64,000 nt of DNA from SB21 sp964415295 (GTDB lineage Bacteria; CLD3; SB21), in NCBI GenBank assembly GCA_964415295.1, contig CAYPYN010000002.1, positions 434,001 to 498,000 of the forward strand, read 5' to 3'. Below, in pieces: positions 17,492-27,331 of the stretch (position 1 is its first letter; each line of letters starts with the position of its first letter). Under the pieces are notes generated by a model. The model saw only the letters and a list, made by a program, of their open reading frames with translations, was not told the origin of the DNA and did no database searches. A program made the position numbers and the translations under genes.

Positions 17492-18967
17492 ATGACTTCG
17501 CCCGCTGATGTTAAGACTTTTGAGATCAGGAATACTAAACTATTTATTAACAACGTTTTTGTAGACAGTGTTTCCGGTCAAAAATTTAACACCATCAACC
17601 CGGCCAACGGTAAGATATTGTCGCAAATTGCAGAAGGCAATGCTGAGGATGTTAACCTTGCTGTCGCCGCGGCGCGAAAAGCTTTTGCCGATGGTTCCAA
17701 ATGGTCCAAAACAAGCGGCGGAAGGCGTGGAAAATATCTCTGGAAGATCAGCGAATTGATATCCAAATGCGCCGATGAACTCGCCTACCTGGAAACCATC
17801 GACTGCGGCAAGCCGATTTCCGAAACTAAGGCTATCGAAATACCGGTCACGGCGGATATCTTCGCGTATTATGCCGGTGCGGCTTCCAAGATCGAAGGCG
17901 AGACCATTCCTGTTAATGGTAATTATTTCAATTATACGCTGCGTGAACCCCTCGGTGTGATCGGTCTGATCATCCCGTGGAATTTCCCTCTGATCACAGC
18001 GGCCCGCAAGATTGCGGCGGCTCTCGCCGCAGGAAATACGGTGGTAGTCAAGCCTTCGGAATTTACGCCGCTGAGCACTTTAAAATTGGCGGAACTGATC
18101 GCCGAGTCGGGATTACCGGAGGGTGTTTTCAATGTGGTCCCTGGTTACGGTAAAACGGCCGGCGCGGCGCTGGTCGATCATCCCGATGTGGATGGGATCG
18201 CTTTTACCGGTTCCACCGGCGTCGGTCAGGAAATCATGCGCAAAGCATCGCTGACGATGAAACGTCTGTCGTTGGAACTTGGAGGCAAGTCGCCCAATAT
18301 CGTATTTGCGGATACGGACATCGACACGACCGTAAAAATGGCGGCCGCGGCGATCTTCTATAACAAAGGAGAGGTGTGCACGGCCGGATCACGCCTTCTG
18401 ATCGAAGAAAAGATTCATGATGAATTCCTGGAGAAACTGGCCGCGCGCGCGTCGAAAATGGTTCCCGGGGATCCTCTCCATCCGGATACAAAACTGGGAC
18501 CATTGACCTCGGAAGCCCAGCTAACGAAGGTCCTGCAATATGTAGAATCGGGAAAGTCCGAAGGCGCGGCTTTGCTTGCCGGAGGTCAACGCATTGGACA
18601 GGAAGGTTTTTTCTTCCAGCCCACGGTCTTCGGCCAGGTTGAGTCCTCCATGAAGATCGCTACGGATGAGATTTTCGGACCCGTACTTTCCGCCATGCGT
18701 TTTAAAGATTTTGATGATGCCGTGCAGATGGCCAACCGGACGTATTACGGCCTGGCCGCCGGTATCTGGACACGGGACATCAAGAAGGCTCACACGCTTG
18801 CAAAAAAGATCAAAGCCGGTACGGTTTGGATCAATACGTACAACATGTATGACGCCGCCATGCCATACGGCGGATACAAGATGTCCGGATTCACCCGCGA
18901 ATGCGGTATGGAGGCTATTTACGAATTTTACACTCAGGTCAAGTCGGTCTGGGTCGATTTGAATTAA
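17492..18967 (+). CDS. Aldehyde dehydrogenase (NAD(P)-dependent)
   Basis: 491 residues of the ALDH superfamily, oxidising an aldehyde to its acid with NAD(P). Catalytic residues are present: Asn164 in PWNFP, Glu262 in LELGGKSPN and Cys296 in KGEVCTAGSRL. The closest recognisable types are betaine aldehyde/class 1-2 ALDHs, but the substrate cannot be fixed from sequence. CCGGAGG precedes the ATG and a good promoter lies 55 bases upstream. It is followed after 31 bases by the SurA-like gene, with no terminator seen. Confidence 0.93.
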   Translation: MTSPADVKTFEIRNTKLFINNVFVDSVSGQKFNTINPANGKILSQIAEGNAEDVNLAVAAARKAFADGSKWSKTSGGRRGKYLWKISELISKCADELAYLETIDCGKPISETKAIEIPVTADIFAYYAGAASKIEGETIPVNGNYFNYTLREPLGVIGLIIPWNFPLITAARKIAAALAAGNTVVVKPSEFTPLSTLKLAELIAESGLPEGVFNVVPGYGKTAGAALVDHPDVDGIAFTGSTGVGQEIMRKASLTMKRLSLELGGKSPNIVFADTDIDTTVKMAAAAIFYNKGEVCTAGSRLLIEEKIHDEFLEKLAARASKMVPGDPLHPDTKLGPLTSEAQLTKVLQYVESGKSEGAALLAGGQRIGQEGFFFQPTVFGQVESSMKIATDEIFGPVLSAMRFKDFDDAVQMANRTYYGLAAGIWTRDIKKAHTLAKKIKAGTVWINTYNMYDAAMPYGGYKMSGFTRECGMEAIYEFYTQVKSVWVDLN

Positions 18968-18998
18968 GAACGATTACCCAAACATAAAGGCAAACGGA

Positions 18999-20276
18999 AT
19001 GCTCCGACAATCTCTTTTTATCATGTTCATCTTCTCCGCACCGCTTCTGGCCCAGCGCCAGCTTGTTGACAAGGTCGCCGCCGTCGTTGACGACGAAGTG
19101 ATACTTGCTTCGGAAGTGCAGCAGTACGCGTATTTCGAAGCGGCCAATCAGAAAATCAATCCGCAATCCAATCCGGAAGAATATACCAGGATCGAGAAGA
19201 AAGTTCTGGAAGCCCTGATCAACCAGAAGATCCTCCTGGCACAGGCCAAGCTGGATAGTATCATCATCGATGAAGCCCAGGTGGATCAAACCCTGGAACA
19301 GCAAATCCAGGAGCGCGTGCAACAAGCCGGCGGGGAACAGGAACTTGAAAAATATCTCGGCAAGTCCATTAAGGAAATACGAAAGCTGTACCGCCCTAAC
19401 ATCAAGAAACAGCTTCTGACACAAAAGATTCAATCCTCGCGATTCAGCGATATCAAGATTTCCCGCTCGGAAATTGAGAATTTTTTCGAGACCAATAAGG
19501 ACAGCTTACCGGAGGTTGGCTCCTCGATCAATATCAGCCAGATCCTGGTGGAGATCAAACCGGGTGAAGCCGCTTTTGAGGAATCAAAGAAAACGGCCGT
19601 ACAGCTTCTGGATTCCATAAAGAAAGGAGCGGACTTCGCCCAACTCGCCAAGATCTTTTCCAACGATCCAAGCTCCGGAAAGAAAGGCGGCGATCTGGGA
19701 TGGTATAACCGTACGGACTTTGTGAAGGAATTTGCCGAGGCCGCTTCCCGGCTTGAGCCCGGTGAGATATCGGATGTTGTTCGTACGGAATTCGGCTATC
19801 ACATCATACAGATGATCGAAAAGAACATGGATAAGATTCATGTGCGCCATATCCTGATTGGCGTGCCGACCACGCCGCATGACAAAACGGCCGCGAAAGA
19901 AAAACTCGAAAAGATTCGGCAGGATATACTCGATGGTACGATCACGTTCGAAAAAGCGGCCCTGCAGTATTCGGACGACCCGGCCAAAAAAGGGAATCTG
20001 GGTAACCTCGGATGGATCGAGATCGCCACGTTTCAGGACAAGAGTTTCCTCAAAGTAAGCCAGTCCCTCAAGGTCGGCGAGATTTCGGCGCCGTTTGAGA
20101 CGAACTTCGGATTCCATATCCTGAGGCTCAACGATAAACGCGATCAGAGGAAACTCAATCTCAAAGAAGACTGGCAGAATATAGAGAGCATGGCGCTCCG
20201 GCAGAAACAGTTCAAAGAAATGGAAAAATGGATCGCTCAGATCCGGACCAAATTCTATGTGGATGTCCGCATGTAA
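18999..20276 (+). CDS. surA: SurA-like periplasmic peptidyl-prolyl isomerase
   Basis: 425 residues. A signal peptide (about 1-18) is followed by the SurA N-terminal chaperone helices (VDKVAAVVDDEVILASEV... to about 165) and two parvulin/PPIC domains, the first near 175-280 (ISQILVEI ... GGDLGWYNRTDFVKEF ... FGYHIIQM), the second near 283-390 (VRHILIGV ... LGNLGWIEIATFQD ... FGFHILRL). SurA escorts outer-membrane proteins to the BAM machine, which fits the many barrel proteins encoded nearby. The next gene starts 9 bases after its stop. Confidence 0.92.
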   Translation: MLRQSLFIMFIFSAPLLAQRQLVDKVAAVVDDEVILASEVQQYAYFEAANQKINPQSNPEEYTRIEKKVLEALINQKILLAQAKLDSIIIDEAQVDQTLEQQIQERVQQAGGEQELEKYLGKSIKEIRKLYRPNIKKQLLTQKIQSSRFSDIKISRSEIENFFETNKDSLPEVGSSINISQILVEIKPGEAAFEESKKTAVQLLDSIKKGADFAQLAKIFSNDPSSGKKGGDLGWYNRTDFVKEFAEAASRLEPGEISDVVRTEFGYHIIQMIEKNMDKIHVRHILIGVPTTPHDKTAAKEKLEKIRQDILDGTITFEKAALQYSDDPAKKGNLGNLGWIEIATFQDKSFLKVSQSLKVGEISAPFETNFGFHILRLNDKRDQRKLNLKEDWQNIESMALRQKQFKEMEKWIAQIRTKFYVDVRM

Positions 20277-20285
20277 GGGTCCCGT

Positions 20286-20840
20286 ATGTTGAATCGGATC
20301 GGAAAAAAACTCTTCACCAAATTTCTCATTTGGTCGTCTCGATTTGAAAAACCCGCTGAGGTCATCCATTACCGCTCCATTGTCGGTCAGGCCAAGCGGA
20401 TCCTGATCTACATACCGGCATCGGCCGACCAACGTAGGCTTGATTATATCAACCAAAGGCTAGTCACCTGTTTTTCTGACGCCTATGCGGAATTTATGCT
20501 GGTGGACACAGTACCTCCGGGCAACCAGGACTTAATACGGTCATCGGTACCAACAGAACGGATTCAAACCGTAAAAGAAGAGGATATCGGTTTTTGGGGT
20601 TTACTCAAAAAGCCGATCCTGGAGAATCTTAAAGACAAGCAGTTTGATATCGTACTGGACTTCAGTTCGGTATTTGACGTTTCGCTGGCACACGCCTTCC
20701 GGGCCAGCGGCGCACCGGTCATCGCAGGTCTTTTTCTTGGAAAAGAATCGGAACTTTTCCACAATCTGCTTATCAAGACCGACGCTCAGGAGTCCTTTGA
20801 CTCGGTCCTTTTCGATTGCCTTTCTCAATTGCGCATGTGA
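20286..20840 (+). CDS. Hypothetical protein, possibly glycosyltransferase-9-like half domain
   Basis: 184 residues, not securely recognised. The pattern RILIYIPASADQRRLDYI, then FDIVLDFSSVFDVSLAHAFRASGAPVIAG resembles the N-terminal Rossmann half of family 9 glycosyltransferases (and short DUF6913-like proteins of Bacteroidota), but the C-terminal nucleotide-sugar half is missing. It starts 9 bases after surA, so it is probably cotranslated with it. A role in envelope biogenesis is inference from context only. Confidence 0.55.
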   Translation: MLNRIGKKLFTKFLIWSSRFEKPAEVIHYRSIVGQAKRILIYIPASADQRRLDYINQRLVTCFSDAYAEFMLVDTVPPGNQDLIRSSVPTERIQTVKEEDIGFWGLLKKPILENLKDKQFDIVLDFSSVFDVSLAHAFRASGAPVIAGLFLGKESELFHNLLIKTDAQESFDSVLFDCLSQLRM

Positions 20841-20882
20841 TCTGTAATTAAAAGATAGATTCCTAACCAACGGCGGCGGCGT

Positions 20883-22226
20883 ATGAGCTTAAAAAGACTC
20901 AGCTACCAATTCGCCTTTCTTTTGTCGGCGGTCCTTCTTTTCTTGATATTCAATCTGTTGGTCTGCCACCCGGTGCAGTACGTTTTGCCCGAGTCGAAAC
21001 CGATGGCCTGGACCACGTATTCCAATGTGAAGTACGGTTTTACCGCCGACATACCTGCTAACTGGGAAACCAAACAGGACGCCTTTGGCGTGGAATGTTA
21101 CGATCCTTCCTCGCACCGTTTTATTTCCATCAAAGCCCTGCCGGAAGCCTCCTCCATGGCTTCCATGCCGGAAGACGAGTACGCCATAGAATACTTTCAT
21201 GATCGACATCCTTATCTCAAAGAAAGCCCCCCGGCACTGATGCCGGTTCAATCGCAGGCCGGCCTGAAAGGTTACCAGATCGTACCTGAGGTCAACATGC
21301 AGTACGATATGGCAACGATCAAAGAAAGCTGGGCCGGAAAGATCCTCGATCGTCAGGCCACCCTTACGTATTTCCCAGCCGCTTTTGGAGGCGATGAGTT
21401 TGTTTCTTACATCGAGATACTGACCATTGGCCAGGCCGACAGTACGTACCTCCGCATCTTGAATTCTTTCGCCCATAAATTCCGCGTCGTCCGTCAGAGG
21501 GAGCTTCTTACGATGGGGCTGATAGACTCCATTGATACGCCTCATCGGTCCCTGGCCTATGTGGGCGAAGATCTGGGATATTATATTGATCTCAACGGCG
21601 ACCATGAAGACGAACTCGTGACCATATGCCTCAGGAGGGCGATCCTTGAGGAAAGAGAAAAGGCCATCCTCCGTGTCTTCCAGAAATCCGGCGAACGGTA
21701 CTCGACCGTCATGACCAAAATATTATCTGAAAATTCTTTTCACGAATCCGATATCAAGATCGTAAACGTAGACGACCGGCCGGGCTATGACGTCTTCCTC
21801 CGCTTCTTCGAGTACGGCAACGAATGGGGTAAGAACAGCACCGTCCTCCTTTTCCACGACGGTCAGAGATTCCGGGCCGCGGAATTCGGGGCTTTCGCCG
21901 ACGCGAGGGACGTTAATGGCGACGGCATCGACGAGATCATCACGTCGATCAATACGTATTTCAGCCTGGGTGCCGTTTCCTCATGGTACGACATCTACAG
22001 TTACAGCAACGGGGACTTTAAGGAAAACAACCTGGCTTACAAGAAATATTTTTCCGATGTGATCCTGCCGGGCTACCAGAAGCAAGTGGAATCCGTTAAT
22101 AACGAAATGTCCATTTCCAAAGTACAGAGCTTTCGCACGGCCGCATTCCGTCTGACCTACCGGCTCAATAAATACATCGGCTGGGCCAAAATGATCTCCG
22201 AAGGTAAAGATATACCCTACCGATAA
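20883..22226 (+). CDS. Hypothetical membrane-anchored protein with VCBS-like Ca-binding loops
   Basis: 447 residues. An N-terminal hydrophobic anchor (FAFLLSAVLLFLIFNLLV, about 10-28) is followed by a domain resembling the PsbP/DUF1795-like fold (YGFTADIPANWE ... to about 195) and a C-terminal part with Asp-rich loops (DLNGDHEDEL and DVNGDGIDEI), typical of FG-GAP/VCBS-type calcium-binding repeats. It probably faces the periplasm. The start lies 42 bases after the preceding gene. Function unknown. Confidence 0.6.
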   Translation: MSLKRLSYQFAFLLSAVLLFLIFNLLVCHPVQYVLPESKPMAWTTYSNVKYGFTADIPANWETKQDAFGVECYDPSSHRFISIKALPEASSMASMPEDEYAIEYFHDRHPYLKESPPALMPVQSQAGLKGYQIVPEVNMQYDMATIKESWAGKILDRQATLTYFPAAFGGDEFVSYIEILTIGQADSTYLRILNSFAHKFRVVRQRELLTMGLIDSIDTPHRSLAYVGEDLGYYIDLNGDHEDELVTICLRRAILEEREKAILRVFQKSGERYSTVMTKILSENSFHESDIKIVNVDDRPGYDVFLRFFEYGNEWGKNSTVLLFHDGQRFRAAEFGAFADARDVNGDGIDEIITSINTYFSLGAVSSWYDIYSYSNGDFKENNLAYKKYFSDVILPGYQKQVESVNNEMSISKVQSFRTAAFRLTYRLNKYIGWAKMISEGKDIPYR

Positions 22227-22313
22227 CTCAGCCCCAATTGATTCCAAACCTTTCACGACGAGCTGGATATTGAATGCTCAATATATTATCTTGAGCGGGA
22301 AAGGCAAATCCCT

Positions 22314-23213
22314 GTGCAAAACGAAAAACAGAAATATCTCAAGCCTGAAGTGGTGGCCAAACTCTCCAATATGGAGATCAAGGCCAGACTGGTGGTCGAA
22401 GGGTTTATTACGGGACTCCACAAGAGTCCGTATCACGGATTTAGTGTGGAATTTGCAGAACACCGCCAATATATGCCCGGAGATGAGATCCGCAATATTG
22501 ATTGGAAGGTGTACGGCCGTACGTCGCGGTATTATGTCAAGCGTTACGAAGAAGAAACCAACCTGAAGACCACTCTTTTGCTGGATACGAGCGGTTCCAT
22601 GCGTTTTGGATCAAACGGGATAAGTAAGTTGGAATACGGTTCTTATCTAGCCGCATCCCTGGCCTATCTCATGATCCACCAGAAGGATGCCACCGGCCTG
22701 GTCCTTTTCGATCAAAAGATCAGAAAATACCTGCCCCCGCGCGCGACCATGGGGTATCTGAAAACGCTGGAGGAGAATTTACAGAACGCCGAAGGCCATG
22801 AAAAGACCGACATTGCGCCGACGCTGCACGAGATCGCTGAAAGGATCAAGCGTCGCGGATTGCTCGTGCTCATCAGCGACCTGTTCGACGATCCTCAAAA
22901 GGTCATGGCCGGCCTTAAACATTTTCGTCACCGGCGCCACGAAGTCATTGTGTTCCACATCCTGGATCCGCAGGAAAGGGAACTCGCTTACAGCGGAGAC
23001 ATCCTCTTTGAGGATATGGAAACGAAGGAGCGACTCAGCACGCAGCCCTGGCATATCCGTGCGGATTATCAAGAAGAAATGCTGGCATTCGTGGAGCATT
23101 ACCGAAAAGAATGCAGAGAAAATAACATCGATTACGTACTCATCGATACACGCACTTCATTCGACGTGGCCCTGATGGAATACATCACCCAGAGGGCAAA
23201 AATAGGCGGATAA
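22314..23213 (+). CDS. DUF58 / BatA-like protein with vWA fold
   Basis: 299 residues starting at GTG with GGGAAAGG upstream. The N-terminal signature YMPGDEIRNIDWKVYGRTSRYYVKRY defines DUF58, and the vWA-like half contains the MIDAS start DTSGS (91-95). DUF58 proteins normally work with a MoxR-family AAA ATPase in maturation or stress functions and are often encoded with BatA/B/D. Here neither MoxR nor Bat genes are adjacent; the BatD-like gene at 5508-6434 is the only other member in the window. Confidence 0.9.
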   Translation: MQNEKQKYLKPEVVAKLSNMEIKARLVVEGFITGLHKSPYHGFSVEFAEHRQYMPGDEIRNIDWKVYGRTSRYYVKRYEEETNLKTTLLLDTSGSMRFGSNGISKLEYGSYLAASLAYLMIHQKDATGLVLFDQKIRKYLPPRATMGYLKTLEENLQNAEGHEKTDIAPTLHEIAERIKRRGLLVLISDLFDDPQKVMAGLKHFRHRRHEVIVFHILDPQERELAYSGDILFEDMETKERLSTQPWHIRADYQEEMLAFVEHYRKECRENNIDYVLIDTRTSFDVALMEYITQRAKIGG

Positions 23214-23217
23214 ACAA

Positions 23218-23249
23218 AAAGCCGTGCTACCCGAAAGTAACACGGCTTT
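23218..23249. terminator. Bidirectional terminator
   Basis: AAAGCCGTG (23218-23226) and CACGGCTTT (23241-23249) with an inner CTAC/GTAA mispaired loop. On the minus strand the stem is followed by a TTTTTGTTT run, so it chiefly ends the lipoprotein gene at 23270; on the plus strand it follows the DUF58 gene but with few T. Confidence 0.75.
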
Positions 23250-23269
23250 CCTAATAGACAGAGAACCGT

Positions 23270-24055
23270 TTAGCTGATCGTACCGGTCAATAGATTGATC
23301 GTGTACGTAAATCCACCGAATTCCAGCGTTGCCGTTGTGCCACCATTAAATGTTATTTTTCCGGCCACATTGTAATTGTTGACTCCCGGTGTCGTCGGCG
23401 TCAATGAAAATTTACTCGTGAAAGTAATGACGCCGGCTACGGGGTACGATGTACCGTTGTCGAACTCCACATTGTCGTACGTCGTACTATATTCATACAC
23501 ATAGCTGTAGTTGGTCGATGCATATGAAAAATCAAAATGGTAATCGATAGAGCTCGTACCGTTAACGGAAAGATTGCTTGTGGAGGCGCGATAGCCGGTC
23601 AAATTATCACAATCGACGTCGGATAGATAACTAAGATCGTAGACATAGCCCGAAGTCGAACCGTTATAAGTATAATCGTATTGGTATTCCATCAGATCCG
23701 TTGACTCCGTAGCGTATCCGTTGGCATCATGGGGCGTGAAACGATGCCTGTAGTCATAATTGTATGTATAGCCGCCGCTGGAGCTGGAATACACATTAGA
23801 CCACCAGCCTGTTGCGGCGTCGTATGTGTAGGACATAGGTTTGGCAAGACCAAAGGAAGCCGCTATGTTCGCAACATTCTTTACGTCATTGACCGCCAAA
23901 TTGATTTGAGCCGTACTTTGGGCCAAAGCCGCATCCGCCTCGGTCTTACTTGAAAAATTCTTTGTTCCGCCCCCACCGCCTCCGCCGCAGCCGACATACA
24001 CAAGCACGGCAACAGTCATGGACGATAAGGCGATTAATTTGATGAACCTCTTCAT
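23270..24055 (-). CDS. Lipoprotein, member 1 of a local paralog family
   Basis: 261 residues. ATG 24055 was chosen because AAGGAGGGG lies 5 bases upstream and it gives a lipoprotein signal ending VYVGC, followed by a poly-Gly run. The mature part is beta-rich and full of Tyr/Ser/Thr. It carries YDAATGWW, RFTPHD..GYATEST, and a closing segment with ITFNGG and LEFGGFTYTI. The same landmarks occur in the genes at 24320-25174 and, more divergent, 32768-33688. I do not recognise the family. Probably anchored in the outer membrane; function unknown. Confidence 0.75.
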   Translation of the reverse strand: MKRFIKLIALSSMTVAVLVYVGCGGGGGGGTKNFSSKTEADAALAQSTAQINLAVNDVKNVANIAASFGLAKPMSYTYDAATGWWSNVYSSSSGGYTYNYDYRHRFTPHDANGYATESTDLMEYQYDYTYNGSTSGYVYDLSYLSDVDCDNLTGYRASTSNLSVNGTSSIDYHFDFSYASTNYSYVYEYSTTYDNVEFDNGTSYPVAGVITFTSKFSLTPTTPGVNNYNVAGKITFNGGTTATLEFGGFTYTINLLTGTIS

Positions 24056-24265
24056 AGGACCCCTCCTTGTTTTTATTACCGAATGACCCGTGTCATGGTA
24101 TAGTGAGTATGCCAAGAATTATTACAATTCACATGCCACACGTAAGAACGGATAACTATGGACATATATGTAATAAAAACAAATTGCGTGATTGGAAGGA
24201 TGGGCTGAATAGTCGCAAAAAAGTCACTTATTTCAACTTTCTGTTGGTCGCACAGGTAAGACAGC

Positions 24266-24301
24266 CAAAAAAAAAGCCGCCTGGTGGTAACCAAGCGGCT
24301 T
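24266..24301 (-). terminator. Rho-independent terminator of the lipoprotein gene at 24320
   Basis: Read on the minus strand: AAGCCGC, inner TTGGTTACCACCAG, GCGGCTT, then a run of seven more T. The 210 bases between here and the start of the 24055 gene hold its ribosome binding site but no promoter I can support. Confidence 0.85.
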
Positions 24302-24319
24302 GAATGGAAAAAAACTATT

Positions 24320-25174
24320 TCAAGCACTTAAGAACTCTACAATGTATGGTCCGTCCAAATCGATGTGGAACGTGAACCCACCAAATTCCAAAACAGCAAT
24401 ATTGGTTCCGTCAAAGACAATACTGCACTGGACGTAGAAATCCTGTCCGTAACCAGACACATTCAATGACCGTTTGATCGTGAAATCCAGGCGCCCGCTT
24501 TGGGGATACGAAGAAGTCGGCGACACCACAATATTATCGATGGTGTAATGATGTTTGTATTCTCCAAAGAGGTGTTCAGTATCTAACGTAACATCGAGTG
24601 AAAAATCTACTTCCTCCGAACCGCTGACCGTGGCATTTCCGGTCGTATCACGATAAGAAGCGATGCCATCAACAAGCAAATCGGTCAGATACTTCAGATC
24701 GATATAAGCTTCCGCGTCTTGACCACGCATGCTTGCCGTCATGTCGAACTCCATAGTATTGGTCGACTCGTTGGGCAAGCCAGTCAGAAGATCACGAGGC
24801 GTGAATCTGATCTTGCCGTTTGAACTAAGGGTCAGACCTTCGACGGACGCGGTCGTGTCAAATGTCCAATATCCCGTCTGGGCATTATAACCAAAGGAAT
24901 TCGGCGCCAATCTTTTCTTCACACCATTCATCCTCTTGGTCTTAAACGTGAAGTCAGCCGGATAACTGCCGTCAAAATTCATGGCCAGGTCGGTTGCGGA
25001 GTGCAATTGTTCCAACATGGTAAATATGTCGTCCTCTGTCTCAAATAGCGCGGTTTCAGCGGCTTCCTGTGTTTTGAAATTCTCTGGCTTAGCTTCATCT
25101 TCGGCGCAGCCGATCCAGAAAACGACCGCTATCGCCGAAAACACGCTCAGAATAGTTTTGAAAATTCGTTCCAT
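24320..25174 (-). CDS. Lipoprotein, member 2 of a local paralog family
   Basis: 284 residues with a lipoprotein signal ending WIGC. It shares with its neighbour the helical N-terminal stretch after the Cys (ENFKTQEAAETALFETE), YNAQTGYW, RFTPRD..GLPNEST, the segment DLKYLTDLLVDGIASYRDT, the SYPQSG turn and the end FDGTNIAVLEFGGFTFHI. The shared landmarks are in the same order, so this is a diverged tandem duplicate. GAAAGG is the ribosome binding site, with a promoter at 25232-25262. Function unknown. Confidence 0.75.
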   Translation of the reverse strand: MERIFKTILSVFSAIAVVFWIGCAEDEAKPENFKTQEAAETALFETEDDIFTMLEQLHSATDLAMNFDGSYPADFTFKTKRMNGVKKRLAPNSFGYNAQTGYWTFDTTASVEGLTLSSNGKIRFTPRDLLTGLPNESTNTMEFDMTASMRGQDAEAYIDLKYLTDLLVDGIASYRDTTGNATVSGSEEVDFSLDVTLDTEHLFGEYKHHYTIDNIVVSPTSSYPQSGRLDFTIKRSLNVSGYGQDFYVQCSIVFDGTNIAVLEFGGFTFHIDLDGPYIVEFLSA

Positions 25175-25231
25175 ACATGGACCTTTCTATTTATTCATGT
25201 TCAAGGTTTTTGATTTGGGAATGGTTGTATT

Positions 25232-25262
25232 CAAATGTACCACAAACACCTTATCAAGGCAA
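25232..25262 (-). promoter_or_regulatory. Promoter of the lipoprotein gene at 24320
   Basis: On the minus strand: TTGCCT (25262-25257), 17 bases, TACATTTG (25239-25232). The -10 box matches the Bacteroidota motif TAnnTTTG exactly. Confidence 0.6.
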
Positions 25263-25331
25263 GTTAACTATTTCGCCGCGTCTTCCGCGTACGACGCCGA
25301 TGAATACCCCGCAACGCAAAAAGTAAACGGC

Positions 25332-26333
25332 TTATTTTCGAATCTCAATGCCCACCGATATCTGAAAACCGGACAAAGTAATGTTCTGCTGCAGAAGTTC
25401 GTTGCGAGAATAAGCCGCCTTGAAATAATATTCATAACCGGAGTCGGCCAGATAAGCCAATTTGGCGTGTACACGGTTCTCATACGAGGCCTGCGCATGG
25501 AGGGGATCCCCCGAAGTAGAATCGGTGCCGGCAATATAATAATAGTCCGCCAGGACGAAAAGAGACCAATGCGGTGAGAGATTCTTTCCGGCTATCACAT
25601 GCGCTTCCTGTTCGATCCTATGCTTGTCCGAGTGTTCGTATGTACGATCGGCCGCCAGATATTGCAGATTGATCAGTCCGTATCGCGTGTATTCAAAACT
25701 CCACTGGGAACCCCATCGCCATCCACGGGCCGATCGCGAAGTGATGAAGCTGTTGTCCGTGCGGGTTTCAAACGACTCGAGTAAGCCGGCGCAAGAAAGG
25801 TTACCGTAGCGTGAAAATGAGAATTTCACACCCGGTAAAAGCGACCGGGTAAAGATCTTGTAGTCGGGTTCTCCGGAGGCATTGGCCTGTGCGTAACGTC
25901 CCTCAAGTTCCGCGGAAGTGCGGGCCGTGGCCGACCATGTCGCCAGTCCGAAAATCTGAGTGGTATTCACGCTGAGACGGCCTGAGTGCAGATGGTAATC
26001 CTTATTTCTCAGCTGCAAGCCTGCATCCAAAACCAGTCTTCTGAAAGTCCGTCGGTACTGAATCCCGGCCGACGCATTGATGATATAATTGTCTGATTGC
26101 GGGCCGTACCATTCCGGTCTGACTCGGCCGTTGAAATTGAGAAAGTGGGGACCTTTTGTCCAGTCGGACTTGGCCGATGCCGACAAAGCCGTTGCATAGC
26201 GAATCCGCCGTGCATCGTAATCACCCTGAGCATTGAAATACCCTCCTTCCGCACCCAATTTCCACTCCCATCCGCCTGCTCTGACTTCGCCGGAGCAGAC
26301 AAGTACCAAAATGAGTATAATAATTCCGAACAT
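25332..26333 (-). CDS. Outer-membrane beta-barrel protein
   Basis: 333 residues. A signal peptide (about 1-19, ending VRA) is followed entirely by alternating amphipathic strands with many aromatic girdle residues, for example WEWKLGAEGGYFNAQGDY, GIQYRRTFRRLVLDAGLQL and SGFQISVGIEI. The last residues ISVGIEIRK suit a barrel end. No known channel family is recognised. It is the last gene of the histidine kinase operon, 62 bases after the coiled-coil gene, so it may be an output or sensor partner of that system. Confidence 0.7.
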   Translation of the reverse strand: MFGIIILILVLVCSGEVRAGGWEWKLGAEGGYFNAQGDYDARRIRYATALSASAKSDWTKGPHFLNFNGRVRPEWYGPQSDNYIINASAGIQYRRTFRRLVLDAGLQLRNKDYHLHSGRLSVNTTQIFGLATWSATARTSAELEGRYAQANASGEPDYKIFTRSLLPGVKFSFSRYGNLSCAGLLESFETRTDNSFITSRSARGWRWGSQWSFEYTRYGLINLQYLAADRTYEHSDKHRIEQEAHVIAGKNLSPHWSLFVLADYYYIAGTDSTSGDPLHAQASYENRVHAKLAYLADSGYEYYFKAAYSRNELLQQNITLSGFQISVGIEIRK

Positions 26334-26395
26334 ATGAATAGGATTTTGAGACGGATAAGCAGGAGAATTTAGAGCGGGAAATATTGCGATTCAAA

Positions 26396-27331
26396 TCATT
26401 TCAGTTTTTTCTGAACCAGATCGCGGTAGTTTTTGAGTTGCTTTTCCGCCTGTTTCAGCAGATCGATGTACTCTTCTTCCGACACGTTCGACTTGGAGGA
26501 CAGTGTTGCGAATGGCAGAGGCGTCATCCGAACGCCGGCATTGATCTGCTGGATAAGACCTACTACCGATCGCGCCTGAAATGTCGTGTACTCGCCGGTG
26601 AGAGGTCCTCCCGAAAGTTGACCGGCCGGGACCGTGACACTCTGGGAACGAATGGCTGTACCCAATCGCCCCTGCTCATACGACTCCGCAACAAATTCCA
26701 TGGTACGTTTCCTCAACGAAGCTATGGACTCATACTCTTGCCGGAAGGAAGAAACGCGCTCCAATCGGGCATCGATCTCTACAAGGGCTTTTTTCAAATA
26801 ATCGGTCATCATGGCCTTTTCCAGGGGATCGGCGGCTTTGGAAAGCTCCATCTGCTTTACCTGCTGAGGATCGAAAGCCAGTGTTTTGACGGCCGGAGAA
26901 ACGAGCAGTCGTTTCTCCGTCAACTGCATGATCTTGTCGCCAAGATCCGGCCGCTCAGCGGAAGAGGCCAGACGGCGCAGGGAGTCCAGATTACGTACGT
27001 AATACGCTTCCAGATTCCGGCGCAGTTCCTCCGCCGTATTCTCCTTTTCCGACAGTCTCTTCTGCTTCTCTTTAATCTGATTGGACATGATGACCCCATG
27101 CGCCATCCATTGTACGATACGGGCCTGATCCGGGTAAGTCTTTTTCTTCTCCTTCTCAATGCTCTGCACCGTAGTTTGCATTAGGGCATTAAGGGAATCC
27201 AGCGCGGACTGTTCCGCGGCCGCCATACGCTCCGCTGCGCGGTAACGAGCCTCGAGTTCAACACCATCCTGAGCATAAACAGCGGCCACACGGGCCGCCA
27301 TAAGCATGAATAGGAATATCAATATTTTCAT
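26396..27331 (-). CDS. Secreted coiled-coil protein of the two-component operon
   Basis: 311 residues. A signal peptide (about 1-20, ending VYA) precedes a highly charged, Lys/Glu-rich helical protein with long predicted coiled coils (about 25-125 and 165-230). A Gly/Pro-containing stretch near 240 breaks the helices, and a final helix ends LKNYRDLVQKKLK. No known domain is recognised. Its ATG overlaps the stop of the regulator gene by ATGA (27328-27331), so translation is coupled and it very likely works with the kinase/regulator pair. Confidence 0.7.
   Translation of the reverse strand: MKILIFLFMLMAARVAAVYAQDGVELEARYRAAERMAAAEQSALDSLNALMQTTVQSIEKEKKKTYPDQARIVQWMAHGVIMSNQIKEKQKRLSEKENTAEELRRNLEAYYVRNLDSLRRLASSAERPDLGDKIMQLTEKRLLVSPAVKTLAFDPQQVKQMELSKAADPLEKAMMTDYLKKALVEIDARLERVSSFRQEYESIASLRKRTMEFVAESYEQGRLGTAIRSQSVTVPAGQLSGGPLTGEYTTFQARSVVGLIQQINAGVRMTPLPFATLSSKSNVSEEEYIDLLKQAEKQLKNYRDLVQKKLK

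Noticed and set aside
23218..25262. CRISPR array or insertion sequence among the repeated lipoprotein and permease genes
   Set aside because: Repeats are gene-sized paralogs without short direct repeats of fixed spacing, transposase frames or terminal inverted repeats.
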